Below, in pieces: positions 33,096 to 42,653 of a stretch of DNA of 64,000 bases (position 1 is the stretch's first letter; each line of letters begins with the position of its first letter). The DNA comes from CADEED01 sp043747875 (GTDB lineage: Bacteria; Pseudomonadota; Gammaproteobacteria; Steroidobacterales; Steroidobacteraceae). The DNA is taken from assembly GCA_043747875.1 (NCBI GenBank), contig JAYTOI010000047.1, positions 1 to 64,000 on the forward strand, read 5' to 3'. Made by a program: the position numbers and the translations under genes. The notes below the pieces were generated by a model. It did not search any database and was not told where the DNA came from. It saw nothing but the letters and a program-made list of their open reading frames with translations.

Positions 33096-35915
33096 GTGAA
33101 GACTTCAAAGCAGAAGGTGTGTCGCGCCGCCGGTTGGGCCATTTTCCTCGTGGCCGGTGGGGGAACCGCACTGGCGCAGGATCAGTCCGCACCGGTCGGC
33201 GATGCCAACATCGACGCCAATATCGACGAAGTCGTCGTCACCGGCATACGCAAGAGCATCCAGGACTCCATCGGCGTCAAGAAGAATGAGATGTCCATCG
33301 TCGAGGTGGTCTCGGCCGAAGACATCGGCAAGCTGCCCGACGCCTCCATCGCCGAATCCATCGCGCGCCTGCCCGGCATCGCCGCTCAGCGCACCAATGG
33401 TCGCGCGCAGACATTGTCCATCCGCGGCCTGGGCCCGGACTTCACGGTCACCACGTTCAACGGCCGCGAGCAGGCGACCACCAACGACAACCGCACGGTC
33501 GAGTTCGACCAATATCCCTCGGAGCTCGTCACGCAGGTCAAGATCTACAAGACGCCCGATGCCGGCATGGCCTACCAGGGCATCGCGGGCACCACGGACA
33601 TTTCTACCGTGCATCCGCTGTCGTACGACAGCCGCCGAATGGCGGTGACGTATCGCTACGAGAAGAACGGGCAGGAAGTGAACATTCCCGGTCTCGACGA
33701 TACCGGCAATCGCGGCAATCTCACCTACATCGATCAGTTCAGGGACAACACCTTGGGCGTCGCCTTTGGTGTTGCGTACAACAAGAGCCCGTACCAGGCG
33801 CAGACGAAGGAGCCCTGGGGCTATCCGGAAGTCGGCGGCACGCGCATTCTCGGCGGCGACAAGAGCGGCGTGCAGTCGTCGTTCTACGAGCGCATGGGCT
33901 ACCTCGGCGTGGTCGAATACAAGCCCAACGAGCACGTGCACATGCTGCTCGACGCGTATCACTCGGACTTCAAGGAGCTACAGACCATCCAGCGCGTCGA
34001 GTACGGCACGATCTGGGCGAATCCGTCCACGCCAGTGGTGAATCCGGGCGCGGTCGAGAACGAGCGCCTGCAGTCGGGCACGTTCGACAACGTGCCGTTC
34101 GTCGTCATCGAGAACTACAACAACGATCGCAAGGCGAAGGTCGATTCGTTCGGCCTCAATTCGGACTTCAAGATCAACGAAAGTTGGGGCCTGAATGCCG
34201 ACCTGAGCTATTCGAAAGTCGAGCGCGAGGATCTGCGTCTCGAGTCCACGGCCGGTGTCGGAAAAGCCGGCGACGCCACCTTCCCCTCGCCGCAGCTCTC
34301 GGTCGCGCTGACGACGGGTCCGGACGGACGTTCCTACCTCACTCCAAGGTTCGCCAACCCGGTCTTGACCTTCGGCGATTACGGTCTCGTGCAGCTCTCG
34401 GATCCGGGGGCGTGGGGCGGTGGCACGCGCCGTTCGGGCTTCGTCGGGCATCCGGAGATCGAAGACGAGATCAAGGCCATCCGCCTGTCGGCGGTGCGCA
34501 GTTTCGAAGGGCCGCTGGCCGAAGTGAGCTTCGGCGTGAACTACGCCGACCGCGAAAAGCAGAAGGATCCCTACCAGAGCCTGCTGTACCTGCCGGGCAA
34601 CGTGTCGCATCTGGCGGTGCCGGAGCAATACCGCACGGGCGTCGCGAACGGAGAATTCTTCGGGCTTCCCGGCGGCATCATCAGTTACGACGCCATCGGG
34701 TTGTGGCACAGCGGCTTCTGGCAGCCGATCAACGCGGCGGCCGATCCCAATGCGGCGGACGGCGACCGCGTCTACGACGTGACCAATGCCTGGACCGTGA
34801 ACGAGAAGCTCACCACCGCGTTCGTGAAAGTGAATCTCGCCCTGCACCTCGGCGAACTGCCCCTGCGCGGCAACATCGGCGTGCAGAGCATCACGGCCGA
34901 TCAGAATTCGCTCGTGGGGTATGTGAACGGTGCGACTGCGAACGTCGCGGTGCTCGATGTCCGGTACCGGAACGAAGGCGCCAAGTACACCGACATCCTG
35001 CCGAGCATGAACTTCGCGCTCGAGCTGCCGCACGATCAGAAAGTGCGCTTCGGCGCGGCCATCACCGCGGCGCGTCCGCGCATGGACGAGCTGGGTGGTG
35101 GCAACGGCTACAACGTTACGGCCGACGGCAGCGCCGGTCCGCGGGGTCCGAACAACGAGCTGCTGTACTGGCAGCGTAACGGCGGCGGAAATCCAAAGCT
35201 CAAGCCCTGGAAGGCGAACACCTTCGACCTCTCGTGGGAGAAATACTTCAATGAGAACCAGGGCTATGTTTCGGTTGCGGCCTATTACAAGAAGCTCACC
35301 ACTTACATCTTCAACGAATCGTTCCTGTTCGACTTCTCGGGCTTCGATCTGCCGCAAGCCTCGGGCGGCACTACCTACGCCTTTGCCAATGCAAATCGCC
35401 TCGGTGTCGCGACGCAGAAGGTGAACGGCAGCGGCGGCTTCATCAAGGGTCTCGAAGCCACGGTGTCGCTGCCGCTGGCGACGTTGTGGGAGCCGCTCGA
35501 TGGCTTCGGCGTCATCGTGAGCGGCGCGAAGAACAGCTCGGAGATCAAGATCAACGACGTCGACATCGACGTGCCCGGCCTTTCCAAGACCGTGCTCAAC
35601 TCCACGCTGTACTTCGAGAAGGCCGGCTTCTCGGCGCGCGTCAGCAACCGCAAGCGCGGCAAGTTCGTCGGCGAGGTGCAGAACTTCGATGCCACGCTGC
35701 GGTTCAACAATGTGTCAGCGGAGTCGATCATCGATGCGCAGGTCGGTTATGAGTTCGGCAGCGGGCCCATGGAAGGCCTGAGCATCAACCTGCAGGGCAC
35801 CAACCTCACCGACGAGCCGTTCCAGCTGAGCCAGCTCGACACACCCGAGTACGACCTCGTGATGTACCAGGAGTACGGTGCGAACTACTCGCTGGCATTG
35901 ACGTACAAGTTCTAG
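33096..35915 (+). CDS. TonB-dependent receptor, maltodextrin-type
   Basis: 939 residues. A signal peptide (WAIFLVAGGGTALA) precedes the TonB box-like segment DEVVVTGIRKSIQDSI, then the plug domain (KLPDASIAESIARLPGIAAQR, LSIRGLGPDFTVTTFNGREQ). About 700 residues of 22-stranded barrel follow, ending VMYQEYGANYSLALTYKF with the terminal Phe that barrel assembly needs. The plug features match the large Caulobacter/Xanthomonas carbohydrate receptor subgroup. It moves maltooligosaccharides across the outer membrane with energy from TonB. The start is GTG with AGGAGGGG upstream. Operators lie at 32761 and 32987, and a terminator follows at 35938. Confidence 0.93.
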   Translation: MKTSKQKVCRAAGWAIFLVAGGGTALAQDQSAPVGDANIDANIDEVVVTGIRKSIQDSIGVKKNEMSIVEVVSAEDIGKLPDASIAESIARLPGIAAQRTNGRAQTLSIRGLGPDFTVTTFNGREQATTNDNRTVEFDQYPSELVTQVKIYKTPDAGMAYQGIAGTTDISTVHPLSYDSRRMAVTYRYEKNGQEVNIPGLDDTGNRGNLTYIDQFRDNTLGVAFGVAYNKSPYQAQTKEPWGYPEVGGTRILGGDKSGVQSSFYERMGYLGVVEYKPNEHVHMLLDAYHSDFKELQTIQRVEYGTIWANPSTPVVNPGAVENERLQSGTFDNVPFVVIENYNNDRKAKVDSFGLNSDFKINESWGLNADLSYSKVEREDLRLESTAGVGKAGDATFPSPQLSVALTTGPDGRSYLTPRFANPVLTFGDYGLVQLSDPGAWGGGTRRSGFVGHPEIEDEIKAIRLSAVRSFEGPLAEVSFGVNYADREKQKDPYQSLLYLPGNVSHLAVPEQYRTGVANGEFFGLPGGIISYDAIGLWHSGFWQPINAAADPNAADGDRVYDVTNAWTVNEKLTTAFVKVNLALHLGELPLRGNIGVQSITADQNSLVGYVNGATANVAVLDVRYRNEGAKYTDILPSMNFALELPHDQKVRFGAAITAARPRMDELGGGNGYNVTADGSAGPRGPNNELLYWQRNGGGNPKLKPWKANTFDLSWEKYFNENQGYVSVAAYYKKLTTYIFNESFLFDFSGFDLPQASGGTTYAFANANRLGVATQKVNGSGGFIKGLEATVSLPLATLWEPLDGFGVIVSGAKNSSEIKINDVDIDVPGLSKTVLNSTLYFEKAGFSARVSNRKRGKFVGEVQNFDATLRFNNVSAESIIDAQVGYEFGSGPMEGLSINLQGTNLTDEPFQLSQLDTPEYDLVMYQEYGANYSLALTYKF

Positions 35916-35937
35916 TCCTGGCGATTTCCCCGCTGAC

Positions 35938-35973
35938 ACACCCGTCGGCATGGCTGCCGGCGGGTGTTTTTTT
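35938..35973 (+). terminator. Intrinsic terminator between TonB receptor and halogenase-like gene
   Basis: ACACCCGTCGGCA pairs with TGCCGGCGGGTGT over 13 bp (one G-U pair) around a TGGC loop, and is followed by a run of seven to eight T. It ends 15 bp before the start codon of the next gene, so that gene either depends on read-through or uses a promoter inside this element. Confidence 0.88.
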
Positions 35974-35987
35974 GAGATGCTGGGGCC

Positions 35988-37514
35988 ATGAATCGCGAAG
36001 TCCGTTCGATCGTCATTGCCGGCGGCGGCACCGCCGGCTGGATGGCCGCGGCCGCGCTCGCGCGCGTGCTCGGCCCGCGCCTCACCATCACGCTGGTCGA
36101 GTCCTCCGAGATCGGAATCGTCGGCGTCGGCGAGGCCACGATCCCCGCCATCGCGCAGTTCAACCGCCTGATCAAGCTCGACGAGGACGATTTCCTGCGC
36201 CACACGCAGGGCACGTTCAAGCTCGGCATCGAGTTCGTCGACTGGCGCGAGAAGGGGCATGCGTACATGCACGCCTTCGGGCCGGTGGGCCGCGATCTCG
36301 CGTACATCCCGTTCCATCACTATTTTCTGCGGGACATCGGGCTGCGCGAGCCGGCGCCGGGCGAGGGCGGCACGCTCTGGGACTACAGCCTCAACTGGCT
36401 CGCGGCGAAACAATCGCGCTTCGCGCGCATCGAGCACGTGGCCGATACGCCGCTCGCGGGCCTCGCGTGGGCGTTCCACTTCGACGCCTCGCGGTATGCC
36501 GCCTATCTATCCAAACTCGCCCAGGGCATGGGCGTGCGCCGCGTCGATGCGAAGATTGCCGGTGCGATTCAGGCTCCCGATGGCGACGTGCGTGCTCTCA
36601 AGCTCGAGGATGGCCGCGAGCTCGCGGCGGACTTCTTCATCGATTGCACGGGTTTTCGCGGGATGTTGATCGAACAGGCGCTGAAGACGGGATACGACGA
36701 CTGGACGCGCTGGCTGCCCTGCGATCGCGCGCAGGCCGTGCCGTCATCGAGCACCAGTCCGCTGACGCCGTATACGCGCGCCACGGCGCTCGAGTCGGGC
36801 TGGCAGTGGCGCATCCCGCTGCAGCACCGCACCGGCAACGGCCACGTGTACTCGTCCGCCCACACCAGCGACGAGCGGGCGCGCGAGCGGTTGTTGGCGA
36901 ACCTCGACGCGCCGGCGCTGGCCGAGCCGCGGCTCATCAAATTCACCACCGGACGCCGTAAACAACTCTGGAACCACAATGTGGTGTGCATGGGGCTGGC
37001 CAGCGGATTCCTGGAGCCGCTCGAATCCACGTCGATCCACCTGATCCAGGTGACCATCCAGCGGTTGATCCTGCACTTCCCGCATCTCGGCGACTGCGAG
37101 GAACGGCGGCGCGAGTTCAATCGTGCTGCCGCGGCGGAGTACGAGTACATCCGCGATTTCATCATCCTGCACTACCACGCCAACCACCGCGTCGGCGAGC
37201 CGTTCTGGGATGACTGCCGCAACATGGCGATCCCGGACTCGCTGCGCCATCGCATCGAGCTGTTCCGCGAGACCGCGGGCATCTTCTGCGCCACCGACGA
37301 CCTGTTCCAGTTGACCAGCTGGCTGCAGGTGCTGTGGGGGCAGGGTGTGCGGCCCGCGGCCACGCATCCGTTCGTGGAGGCGGTGGCGCCGCGGGATCGC
37401 GCCGGCTATCTACTAGACCTGCGCCGGTTGATGGCGCAGGCGGTGCAGAAGCTGCCGGGCCACGCGGAGTTCATCGCGAAGCATTGCGCCGCGACGAAGA
37501 TCGACGCGGCCTGA
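35988..37514 (+). CDS. Tryptophan-halogenase-like flavoprotein, copy 1
   Basis: 508 residues of the flavin-dependent tryptophan halogenase family. Seen are the FAD motif IVIAGGGTAGWMAAAAL, the second nucleotide-binding stretch VGVGEATIPAI, a Lys in GTFKLGIEFVDW that aligns with the halogenase catalytic Lys, and the WxWxIP motif as GWQWRIPLQHRTGNGHVYSS. In this family's Caulobacter/Xanthomonas branch, genes sit beside TonB receptors for sugars, and halogenation has not been shown there. It lies between the TonB receptor and the pullulanase. No natural-product genes are near. The start follows a terminator by 15 bp. Confidence 0.85.
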   Translation: MNREVRSIVIAGGGTAGWMAAAALARVLGPRLTITLVESSEIGIVGVGEATIPAIAQFNRLIKLDEDDFLRHTQGTFKLGIEFVDWREKGHAYMHAFGPVGRDLAYIPFHHYFLRDIGLREPAPGEGGTLWDYSLNWLAAKQSRFARIEHVADTPLAGLAWAFHFDASRYAAYLSKLAQGMGVRRVDAKIAGAIQAPDGDVRALKLEDGRELAADFFIDCTGFRGMLIEQALKTGYDDWTRWLPCDRAQAVPSSSTSPLTPYTRATALESGWQWRIPLQHRTGNGHVYSSAHTSDERARERLLANLDAPALAEPRLIKFTTGRRKQLWNHNVVCMGLASGFLEPLESTSIHLIQVTIQRLILHFPHLGDCEERRREFNRAAAAEYEYIRDFIILHYHANHRVGEPFWDDCRNMAIPDSLRHRIELFRETAGIFCATDDLFQLTSWLQVLWGQGVRPAATHPFVEAVAPRDRAGYLLDLRRLMAQAVQKLPGHAEFIAKHCAATKIDAA

Positions 37515-37533
37515 GCCGCGTCGAGCGCGGCGT

Positions 37534-40500
37534 TCATCTGGGGCCGAAGCAGGGTTCGACGAACACCGCGGTGGTGCGCGCCGGAATCGTGAACATGCCG
37601 GTGCTCCTCTGGAATTTCGACGTGCGCACCACTGGATCCTGCGACAGCGCCTGCACGGGATGCAGCAGCAGCGGCTGCCACTTGAACGCGTTGTCGCTGA
37701 ACGTCTGCGCCTGCGGCGAGGCATTCACGAGCACCACGGCCTGGGAGGCGCCGAGGCAGAACCGGTCGGTGTTCGTGATGCGCTCCACGATCAGTCCCGG
37801 GATCTGTGCAGGTCCGACGTTGTAGAAGCGCACGGCCTTCTCGATCTCCGCGGCCGAGCGCAGCCGGAATAGATTGCTGGTCTTGCGGATCAGCAGCATT
37901 TCCAGCGTGTGGCGGAACGTGCCCTGGATGTCCTTCGCGGTGGGTTTCAGATTGGGATCGGCCAGCGCGGGGCCGATGATTCCCCAATCATCCTGGTTGC
38001 CCTGCGCCGGCGGCAGTCCAATTCCCCAATTGCTGGACTTCATCGTCCAGTCGATGCGGTTGAACCAGTCACCCGAGTTGTAGCTGTTCCGGTCCGCGGA
38101 CTTGGAGCGCAGGATCTCGTCGCCGGCCATGAAGAAGGGCACGCCCTGCGACAGCGCGACGATAGACAGGCCGAGGCGGTGCATGCGCACGCGGTCGGCG
38201 CGCGGGACGGCCGCGCTCAGCTTGAGATTCATCGTATCGAACCAGTCCGGATCGTCATGCACGCCGATGTACTGGATGGTGTCGTCGGGCTGCGCGCCGT
38301 AGGCACCCGGCATGCCGAAGTAGTCGACGTCACGGCCGAGCCTGGTGGCGCCGCTGGCGTCGACGATCGGATAGCTGGCGATGTTGCCGGCGAGACCCAG
38401 GCGCACGAAGTCGGTGAGCCGCAGCAGCGCCGCCTTCTCGTCCGCGGCCGAACCGCCGAAGGTGCCATTGGGCTCAGTGAAGAGTCCGGTCGCGAAGCCC
38501 TGATCGCGGCGTGGCGAAAATGGCCCGCCGCCGCGCACCGCGTCGCGGATGCGATCGGAGAACGAGCCGATGCCGGTGCCGGCCATGTTCACCTGGATGG
38601 CGTTGACGCCCCGGCCGTTGTTGGCCATGACGCCGAAGTTCCAGCCTTCGCCATATAGATAGACCGACCTGCCATCGACACCGTCCTTGGCCGGCGTCAG
38701 CGCGTTCAAGGCGGCACGCACCTTGAGCATGTTGGACTTCAGGTGAAAGCCCATGATGTCGAAGCGGAAGCCGTCGACTTTGTACTGCTTTGTCCACTGC
38801 ACGACGGAGTCGACCATGAGCTTTTCCATCATCGCGTGCTCGGTGGCCGTGTCGGAGCAGCAACTCTCGCCGAGCACGACGCCGTCACCGTTGAGGCGGT
38901 GGTAATAGCCGGGCACGAGCCGGTCGAGAACGGAGTTCGGGTTCTGGCCCGCGGCGTTGGTGTGGTTGTAGACCACATCCATGACCACGCGCAGCCCGTT
39001 CTGGCTCAGCGACTGCACCATTTCGCGGAATTCCAGGATGCGCGCGGAACCGTCGGCGTCGGTGGCGTAGCTGCCCTCGGGCACGTTGTAGTGCAGCGGG
39101 TCGTAACCCCAGTTGAATCCGTCGCGCTCAGCGCTCGCGGCGACCAATGATTGCTGCTCGGGAGAGTCGGGTGGCAGTCCCGCGAGCGTCTCGAAGGAGG
39201 GCGCGGTCCACGTGGACTTGTCCTCGTTGGTGCTGGCGAAATCGAACGCGGGCAGCAGGTGCAGGTGCGTGACACCGGCCAGCCCGAGCGTCGCCAGGTG
39301 CTTCATGCCGTCCGAACGCCTCTGCGTGAACGCCGCGTACGTGCCGCGCAGATTCCCGGGCACCGTAGCGTCCGTGGCGCTGAAGTCCCGCACGTGCAGC
39401 TCGTACAGCGCGATGTCCTCGGGCGCACCGAGCCAGGGCTTCTTCAATCTGTTCCAGCCGCGCGGCTGAAGCTGAGAATCCTCCAGCGACACGATCTGGC
39501 TGCGCATGCTGTTGCGCGCCAATGAGATCGAGTACGGATCGGTGACGACATTCGTCTCGACCTTGTTGGTGGCGCGTACGTAAACCTGCGCTTCGTACAA
39601 GTAGTACCTGCCGTACACGCCGCCGCTCGCAGCGGTGAAGCTCCAGACGCCGCTCGCGGCATCGGGCGTCATGGCATGCGTGGTGTACACGGAGGTGCCG
39701 GAGTCGGCGAAGAGCCGCACCCACAGCGCACGCGCCGTCGGCGCCCATACGCGCAGCGTCGTCTGTCCGTTCTTGAAGCTGGGGCCGAGCGTGACCGGGC
39801 TGGCCTGGGCGGAATACAAATCGTCGAGCACGCCCGGAATCTGCATCGACGTGGCATCGACGCCCTGGCCGGCGCGTACCGCGCCGACGGCAAGCTGGCC
39901 TTTCAGGCTTCGAGCGGCGGCGGCGACCGCGTCGGGCGGTAGTTTGAATGCCGCGCGATTCGCGAGGTGCGGGAATTTTGCGCGCAGCGGGGCGGACAGG
40001 CCCGCCGGATCGTGCGTCAGCGTCCAGGTTTTGGAATTCGCGCCGACGATGACACCGGGCCCGTCGAGCGTGAGCGCCCCCTCCGGATCCGCGAACAGCG
40101 CCACCACGGTATCGGTGGGCACGTTCCAGGCGATGGTGTCCGCCGACAACCAGTACGCCTGCGCTTTCGTGAGGTCGCCGCGGATGCCGCCCACCACCAC
40201 CCGCAGTTCCTTGGTGGTGGAATTCCATTGGAACACCACTTCCATGCCGTTGGCGGGCACCGTGAACGCGATGTTGGCACCGTTCTGCACGCCGCCCTGG
40301 CCGTAGTTCACGTCCCAACTGCCGTTGAGCGCCACTTTGGCCTCGTACGAACCGGCGGGAATGGCGCTGGTCCCGAAGCTGTAGATAGACGTGTCGTGGA
40401 CGTCCTGCAGCCAGCTGCGGAAGCAGGACGGATCCCAATCGCCGCTGCAGCCGATCTCGCTCTGGAAGTCGCCGGGGACCGTGGCGATGATGGAGTGGAC

Positions 40501-40893
40501 GTTGTCGGTGACCCAGTGGGTCTTGTGGTCGTAGTAGAAAGTGACTGGCTGGGGCGCGCCGGTGATCGCGAGCGGAATGTTCGCGCCATTCTGCTGCGCA
40601 TGCAGGCCGTAGTTCACATCCCAGGACCCGTTCAGCGCCACCTTGTATTCGTATGCGCCGGCCGGCGCGATGCTGAACGTGCTCCGCCAGATGTCGCCGT
40701 TCGCGTCATAGACGAGCTGGGTGGTGGGGCAGGCCGGATCCCAATCCCCACTGCATCCGGCTTCGGATTGATAGCTGCCGGGTATGCCCACCGCGGCCGG
40801 TGTGGACTGCGCCGGCGCATCGAATGCGCGCAGGCTCAGGACGAATGCGAGCGAGAGCACACGGGCGCGGACGCGCTTGTTCGGCGATGACAT
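37534..40893 (-). CDS. Secreted pullulanase-type alpha-1,6-glucosidase
   Basis: 1119 residues with a signal peptide (LSLAFVLSLRAFDAPAQ). Residues about 33-115 and 135-215 are two copies of a starch-binding-like module (both with SGDWDP and KVALNGSWDVNYG). Then come an N-terminal CBM48-like region (TTLRVWAPTARALWVRLF) and the GH13 barrel with MDVVYNHTNAAG, GFRFDIMGFH (nucleophile Asp), YLYGEGWNFG (acid/base Glu) and IQYIGVHDD. It debranches pullulan, starch or glycogen at alpha-1,6 links. Location is periplasmic or outer surface. ATG 40893 has GGGAG 8 bases upstream. An operator lies 77 bp upstream. It is convergent with the first halogenase-like gene. Confidence 0.93.
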   Translation of the reverse strand: MSSPNKRVRARVLSLAFVLSLRAFDAPAQSTPAAVGIPGSYQSEAGCSGDWDPACPTTQLVYDANGDIWRSTFSIAPAGAYEYKVALNGSWDVNYGLHAQQNGANIPLAITGAPQPVTFYYDHKTHWVTDNVHSIIATVPGDFQSEIGCSGDWDPSCFRSWLQDVHDTSIYSFGTSAIPAGSYEAKVALNGSWDVNYGQGGVQNGANIAFTVPANGMEVVFQWNSTTKELRVVVGGIRGDLTKAQAYWLSADTIAWNVPTDTVVALFADPEGALTLDGPGVIVGANSKTWTLTHDPAGLSAPLRAKFPHLANRAAFKLPPDAVAAAARSLKGQLAVGAVRAGQGVDATSMQIPGVLDDLYSAQASPVTLGPSFKNGQTTLRVWAPTARALWVRLFADSGTSVYTTHAMTPDAASGVWSFTAASGGVYGRYYLYEAQVYVRATNKVETNVVTDPYSISLARNSMRSQIVSLEDSQLQPRGWNRLKKPWLGAPEDIALYELHVRDFSATDATVPGNLRGTYAAFTQRRSDGMKHLATLGLAGVTHLHLLPAFDFASTNEDKSTWTAPSFETLAGLPPDSPEQQSLVAASAERDGFNWGYDPLHYNVPEGSYATDADGSARILEFREMVQSLSQNGLRVVMDVVYNHTNAAGQNPNSVLDRLVPGYYHRLNGDGVVLGESCCSDTATEHAMMEKLMVDSVVQWTKQYKVDGFRFDIMGFHLKSNMLKVRAALNALTPAKDGVDGRSVYLYGEGWNFGVMANNGRGVNAIQVNMAGTGIGSFSDRIRDAVRGGGPFSPRRDQGFATGLFTEPNGTFGGSAADEKAALLRLTDFVRLGLAGNIASYPIVDASGATRLGRDVDYFGMPGAYGAQPDDTIQYIGVHDDPDWFDTMNLKLSAAVPRADRVRMHRLGLSIVALSQGVPFFMAGDEILRSKSADRNSYNSGDWFNRIDWTMKSSNWGIGLPPAQGNQDDWGIIGPALADPNLKPTAKDIQGTFRHTLEMLLIRKTSNLFRLRSAAEIEKAVRFYNVGPAQIPGLIVERITNTDRFCLGASQAVVLVNASPQAQTFSDNAFKWQPLLLHPVQALSQDPVVRTSKFQRSTGMFTIPARTTAVFVEPCFGPR

Positions 40894-40969
40894 GTTCGAT
40901 CTCCCTATCGACCGGCGGAGGTGGGGTCCGGTCGGTGAAGCTAGTCGAGATCGTCGGCCGTATGCTTAC

Positions 40970-40981
40970 GAATACGTATGC
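40970..40981. promoter_or_regulatory. LacI-type operator upstream of pullulanase
   Basis: GAATACGTATGC, 77 bp from the pullulanase ATG. Same sequence as the other copies; it places the debranching enzyme in the regulon. Confidence 0.78.
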
Positions 40982-41028
40982 AGGACCCCTTCGAGATGTG
41001 CGCGAGGCCGCGTTCCCTCTGCGGGCCC

Positions 41029-42564
41029 TCAGGTGGCCAGCGCGCCCGTGAGGCGCAGGAATTCCCGATGCGGTGTCGCTGCTTGCGCATTGCGAACGAT
41101 GTCATCGCGCACGCGGCGGGTCACGTCCCGCAGTTCCGCCAGCGGCAACAAGTTGGTCAATGGATCCCAGGATTGCGCCTCGATGCCGAAGTTGCCGTAC
41201 ATGCACAGCCAGCTCGGATCGAAGAAGCTCTCGGAATCGAACTGCTGGATCAATCCGCGGGCGCGATACAACGCGATCTTGCGCTCGAGTGTTTCGGGCA
41301 GCGGCATTTCGCGACAGGAGCGCCACAGTGGTTCATCGCGGCCGTTCGCGCTGTAGTGCAGGATGATGAAGTCCCGGATGCGCTCGAATTCGGTCACCGA
41401 GAGGCGGTTGTAGGCGTCGGCCAGCGCGTCGAGGTGCACCGGCTGCATGGCCTCGTCCGGCCAGAAGTGCAGTAGTTTGTCGACGGCCATCTGGATCAGC
41501 GAGATGCTGGTCGATTCGAGCGGTTCCAGGAATCCGCCCGACAAGCCGATGGCCACGCAGTTGCCGATCCAGAAGCGGCGCACGTGTCCGGCGCGGAAGT
41601 GCACGAGGTTCGGCTCCGCGAGTGCCGCGCCCTCGAGCTGCGCACGCAGCGCCGCCAGCGCCGCATCGTCGCTGCTGTGGTTCGAGCTGTAGACATAGCC
41701 ATTGCCCACGCGGTTCTGCAGTGGGATGCGCCACGCCCAGCCGGCCTCCAGCGCACGTGAACGCGTGTACGGCGCGAGGTTCTCGGGCTCGGCGTGTGCG
41801 CAGGGCAGCGCGACGGCGCGGTCGCACATCAGCCAGTGACGCCAGTCCACGAAGCCCGCGTGCAGCGCCTTTTCGATGAGCAATCGATGAAAGCCGCTGC
41901 AGTCGATGTACAACGAGGCCTCGAGCGTCTCGCCCGAGTCCAGGCGGATGGCGCGGATACTGTCGCCTTCGCACGGCACCTCCGCGACGCGCGCGTCGAT
42001 GCGCCGTACGCCGCGGGCCTCCGCGAACGTGCGCAGCAGGGCGGCGAAGCGGCCGGCATCGAAATGCACGGCCCAGTCGAAGTGCTCGAAGTCGACGCGC
42101 GGATTCTCCGGGGGCAGTGTCATGCGGCCGGCGCGTGCGAGCTGGGCGCCGATGGCGTACTCGTCGAGCGTGCCGGGGTGCGGACTCGCTTCCCGGCGCA
42201 GCCGGTTCCACAGATGGTGGAAGGCCACCGGGCCCGCCTCGAGCCCGAAGCGCCCGAAGGGATGCATGAACGAATGCCCTTCGTGTTTCCAGCCGTCGAA
42301 CTCGATGGCCAGCTTGATGGTGCCATTCGTGGCCTGCATGACTTCGAACGGCGAGAGGCCGAGCGATTGGAAGTAGCGGCGGATCGCCGGCACGGTCGCC
42401 TCGCCGACGCCGATGGTGCCCACGGCCGACGATTCGACCAGCGTGATCGAGACGCCGAGCCGCGCGAGGCGATGCGCGAGCGACGCGGCCGTCATCCAGC
42501 CCGCGGTGCCGCCACCGACGATGACGACGGAGCGGAGCGGGGCCGACCGGGACAGTGTGGACAT
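41029..42564 (-). CDS. Tryptophan-halogenase-like flavoprotein, copy 2
   Basis: 511 residues, same family as the 35988 gene but clearly different in sequence. Motifs: VVIVGGGTAGWMTAASL, VGEATVPAIRRYF, GTIKLAIEFDGWKHEG (candidate catalytic Lys) and GWAWRIPLQNRVGNGYVYSS. The C-terminal part holds the helix GGFLEPLESTSISLIQMAVDKLL, as in the first copy. ATG 42564 is used; the upstream frame would begin inside the operator at 42602. The gene is same-strand upstream of the pullulanase, separated by 135 bp and an operator, and has its own operator 37 bp before the start. Substrate unknown. Confidence 0.85.
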   Translation of the reverse strand: MSTLSRSAPLRSVVIVGGGTAGWMTAASLAHRLARLGVSITLVESSAVGTIGVGEATVPAIRRYFQSLGLSPFEVMQATNGTIKLAIEFDGWKHEGHSFMHPFGRFGLEAGPVAFHHLWNRLRREASPHPGTLDEYAIGAQLARAGRMTLPPENPRVDFEHFDWAVHFDAGRFAALLRTFAEARGVRRIDARVAEVPCEGDSIRAIRLDSGETLEASLYIDCSGFHRLLIEKALHAGFVDWRHWLMCDRAVALPCAHAEPENLAPYTRSRALEAGWAWRIPLQNRVGNGYVYSSNHSSDDAALAALRAQLEGAALAEPNLVHFRAGHVRRFWIGNCVAIGLSGGFLEPLESTSISLIQMAVDKLLHFWPDEAMQPVHLDALADAYNRLSVTEFERIRDFIILHYSANGRDEPLWRSCREMPLPETLERKIALYRARGLIQQFDSESFFDPSWLCMYGNFGIEAQSWDPLTNLLPLAELRDVTRRVRDDIVRNAQAATPHREFLRLTGALAT

Positions 42565-42601
42565 GCCGGAATGTTTGCATGGCCTTCCGGCACGAATCCA
42601 G

Positions 42602-42613
42602 GAATACGTATGC
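42602..42613. promoter_or_regulatory. LacI-type operator between halogenase-like gene 2 and the nuclease gene
   Basis: GAATACGTATGC, 37 bp before the halogenase start on the minus strand and 40 bp before the nuclease start on the plus strand. It could control either or both divergent genes. Confidence 0.75.
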
Positions 42614-42653
42614 AAACGCTCATTGGCAACGAAACTGTGCTAAACCGTGGCCC

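Noticed and set aside
37534..42564. A halogenated natural-product cluster
   Set aside because: Two halogenase-like genes are present, but there is no NRPS, PKS or other scaffold enzyme; the neighbours are sugar genes.
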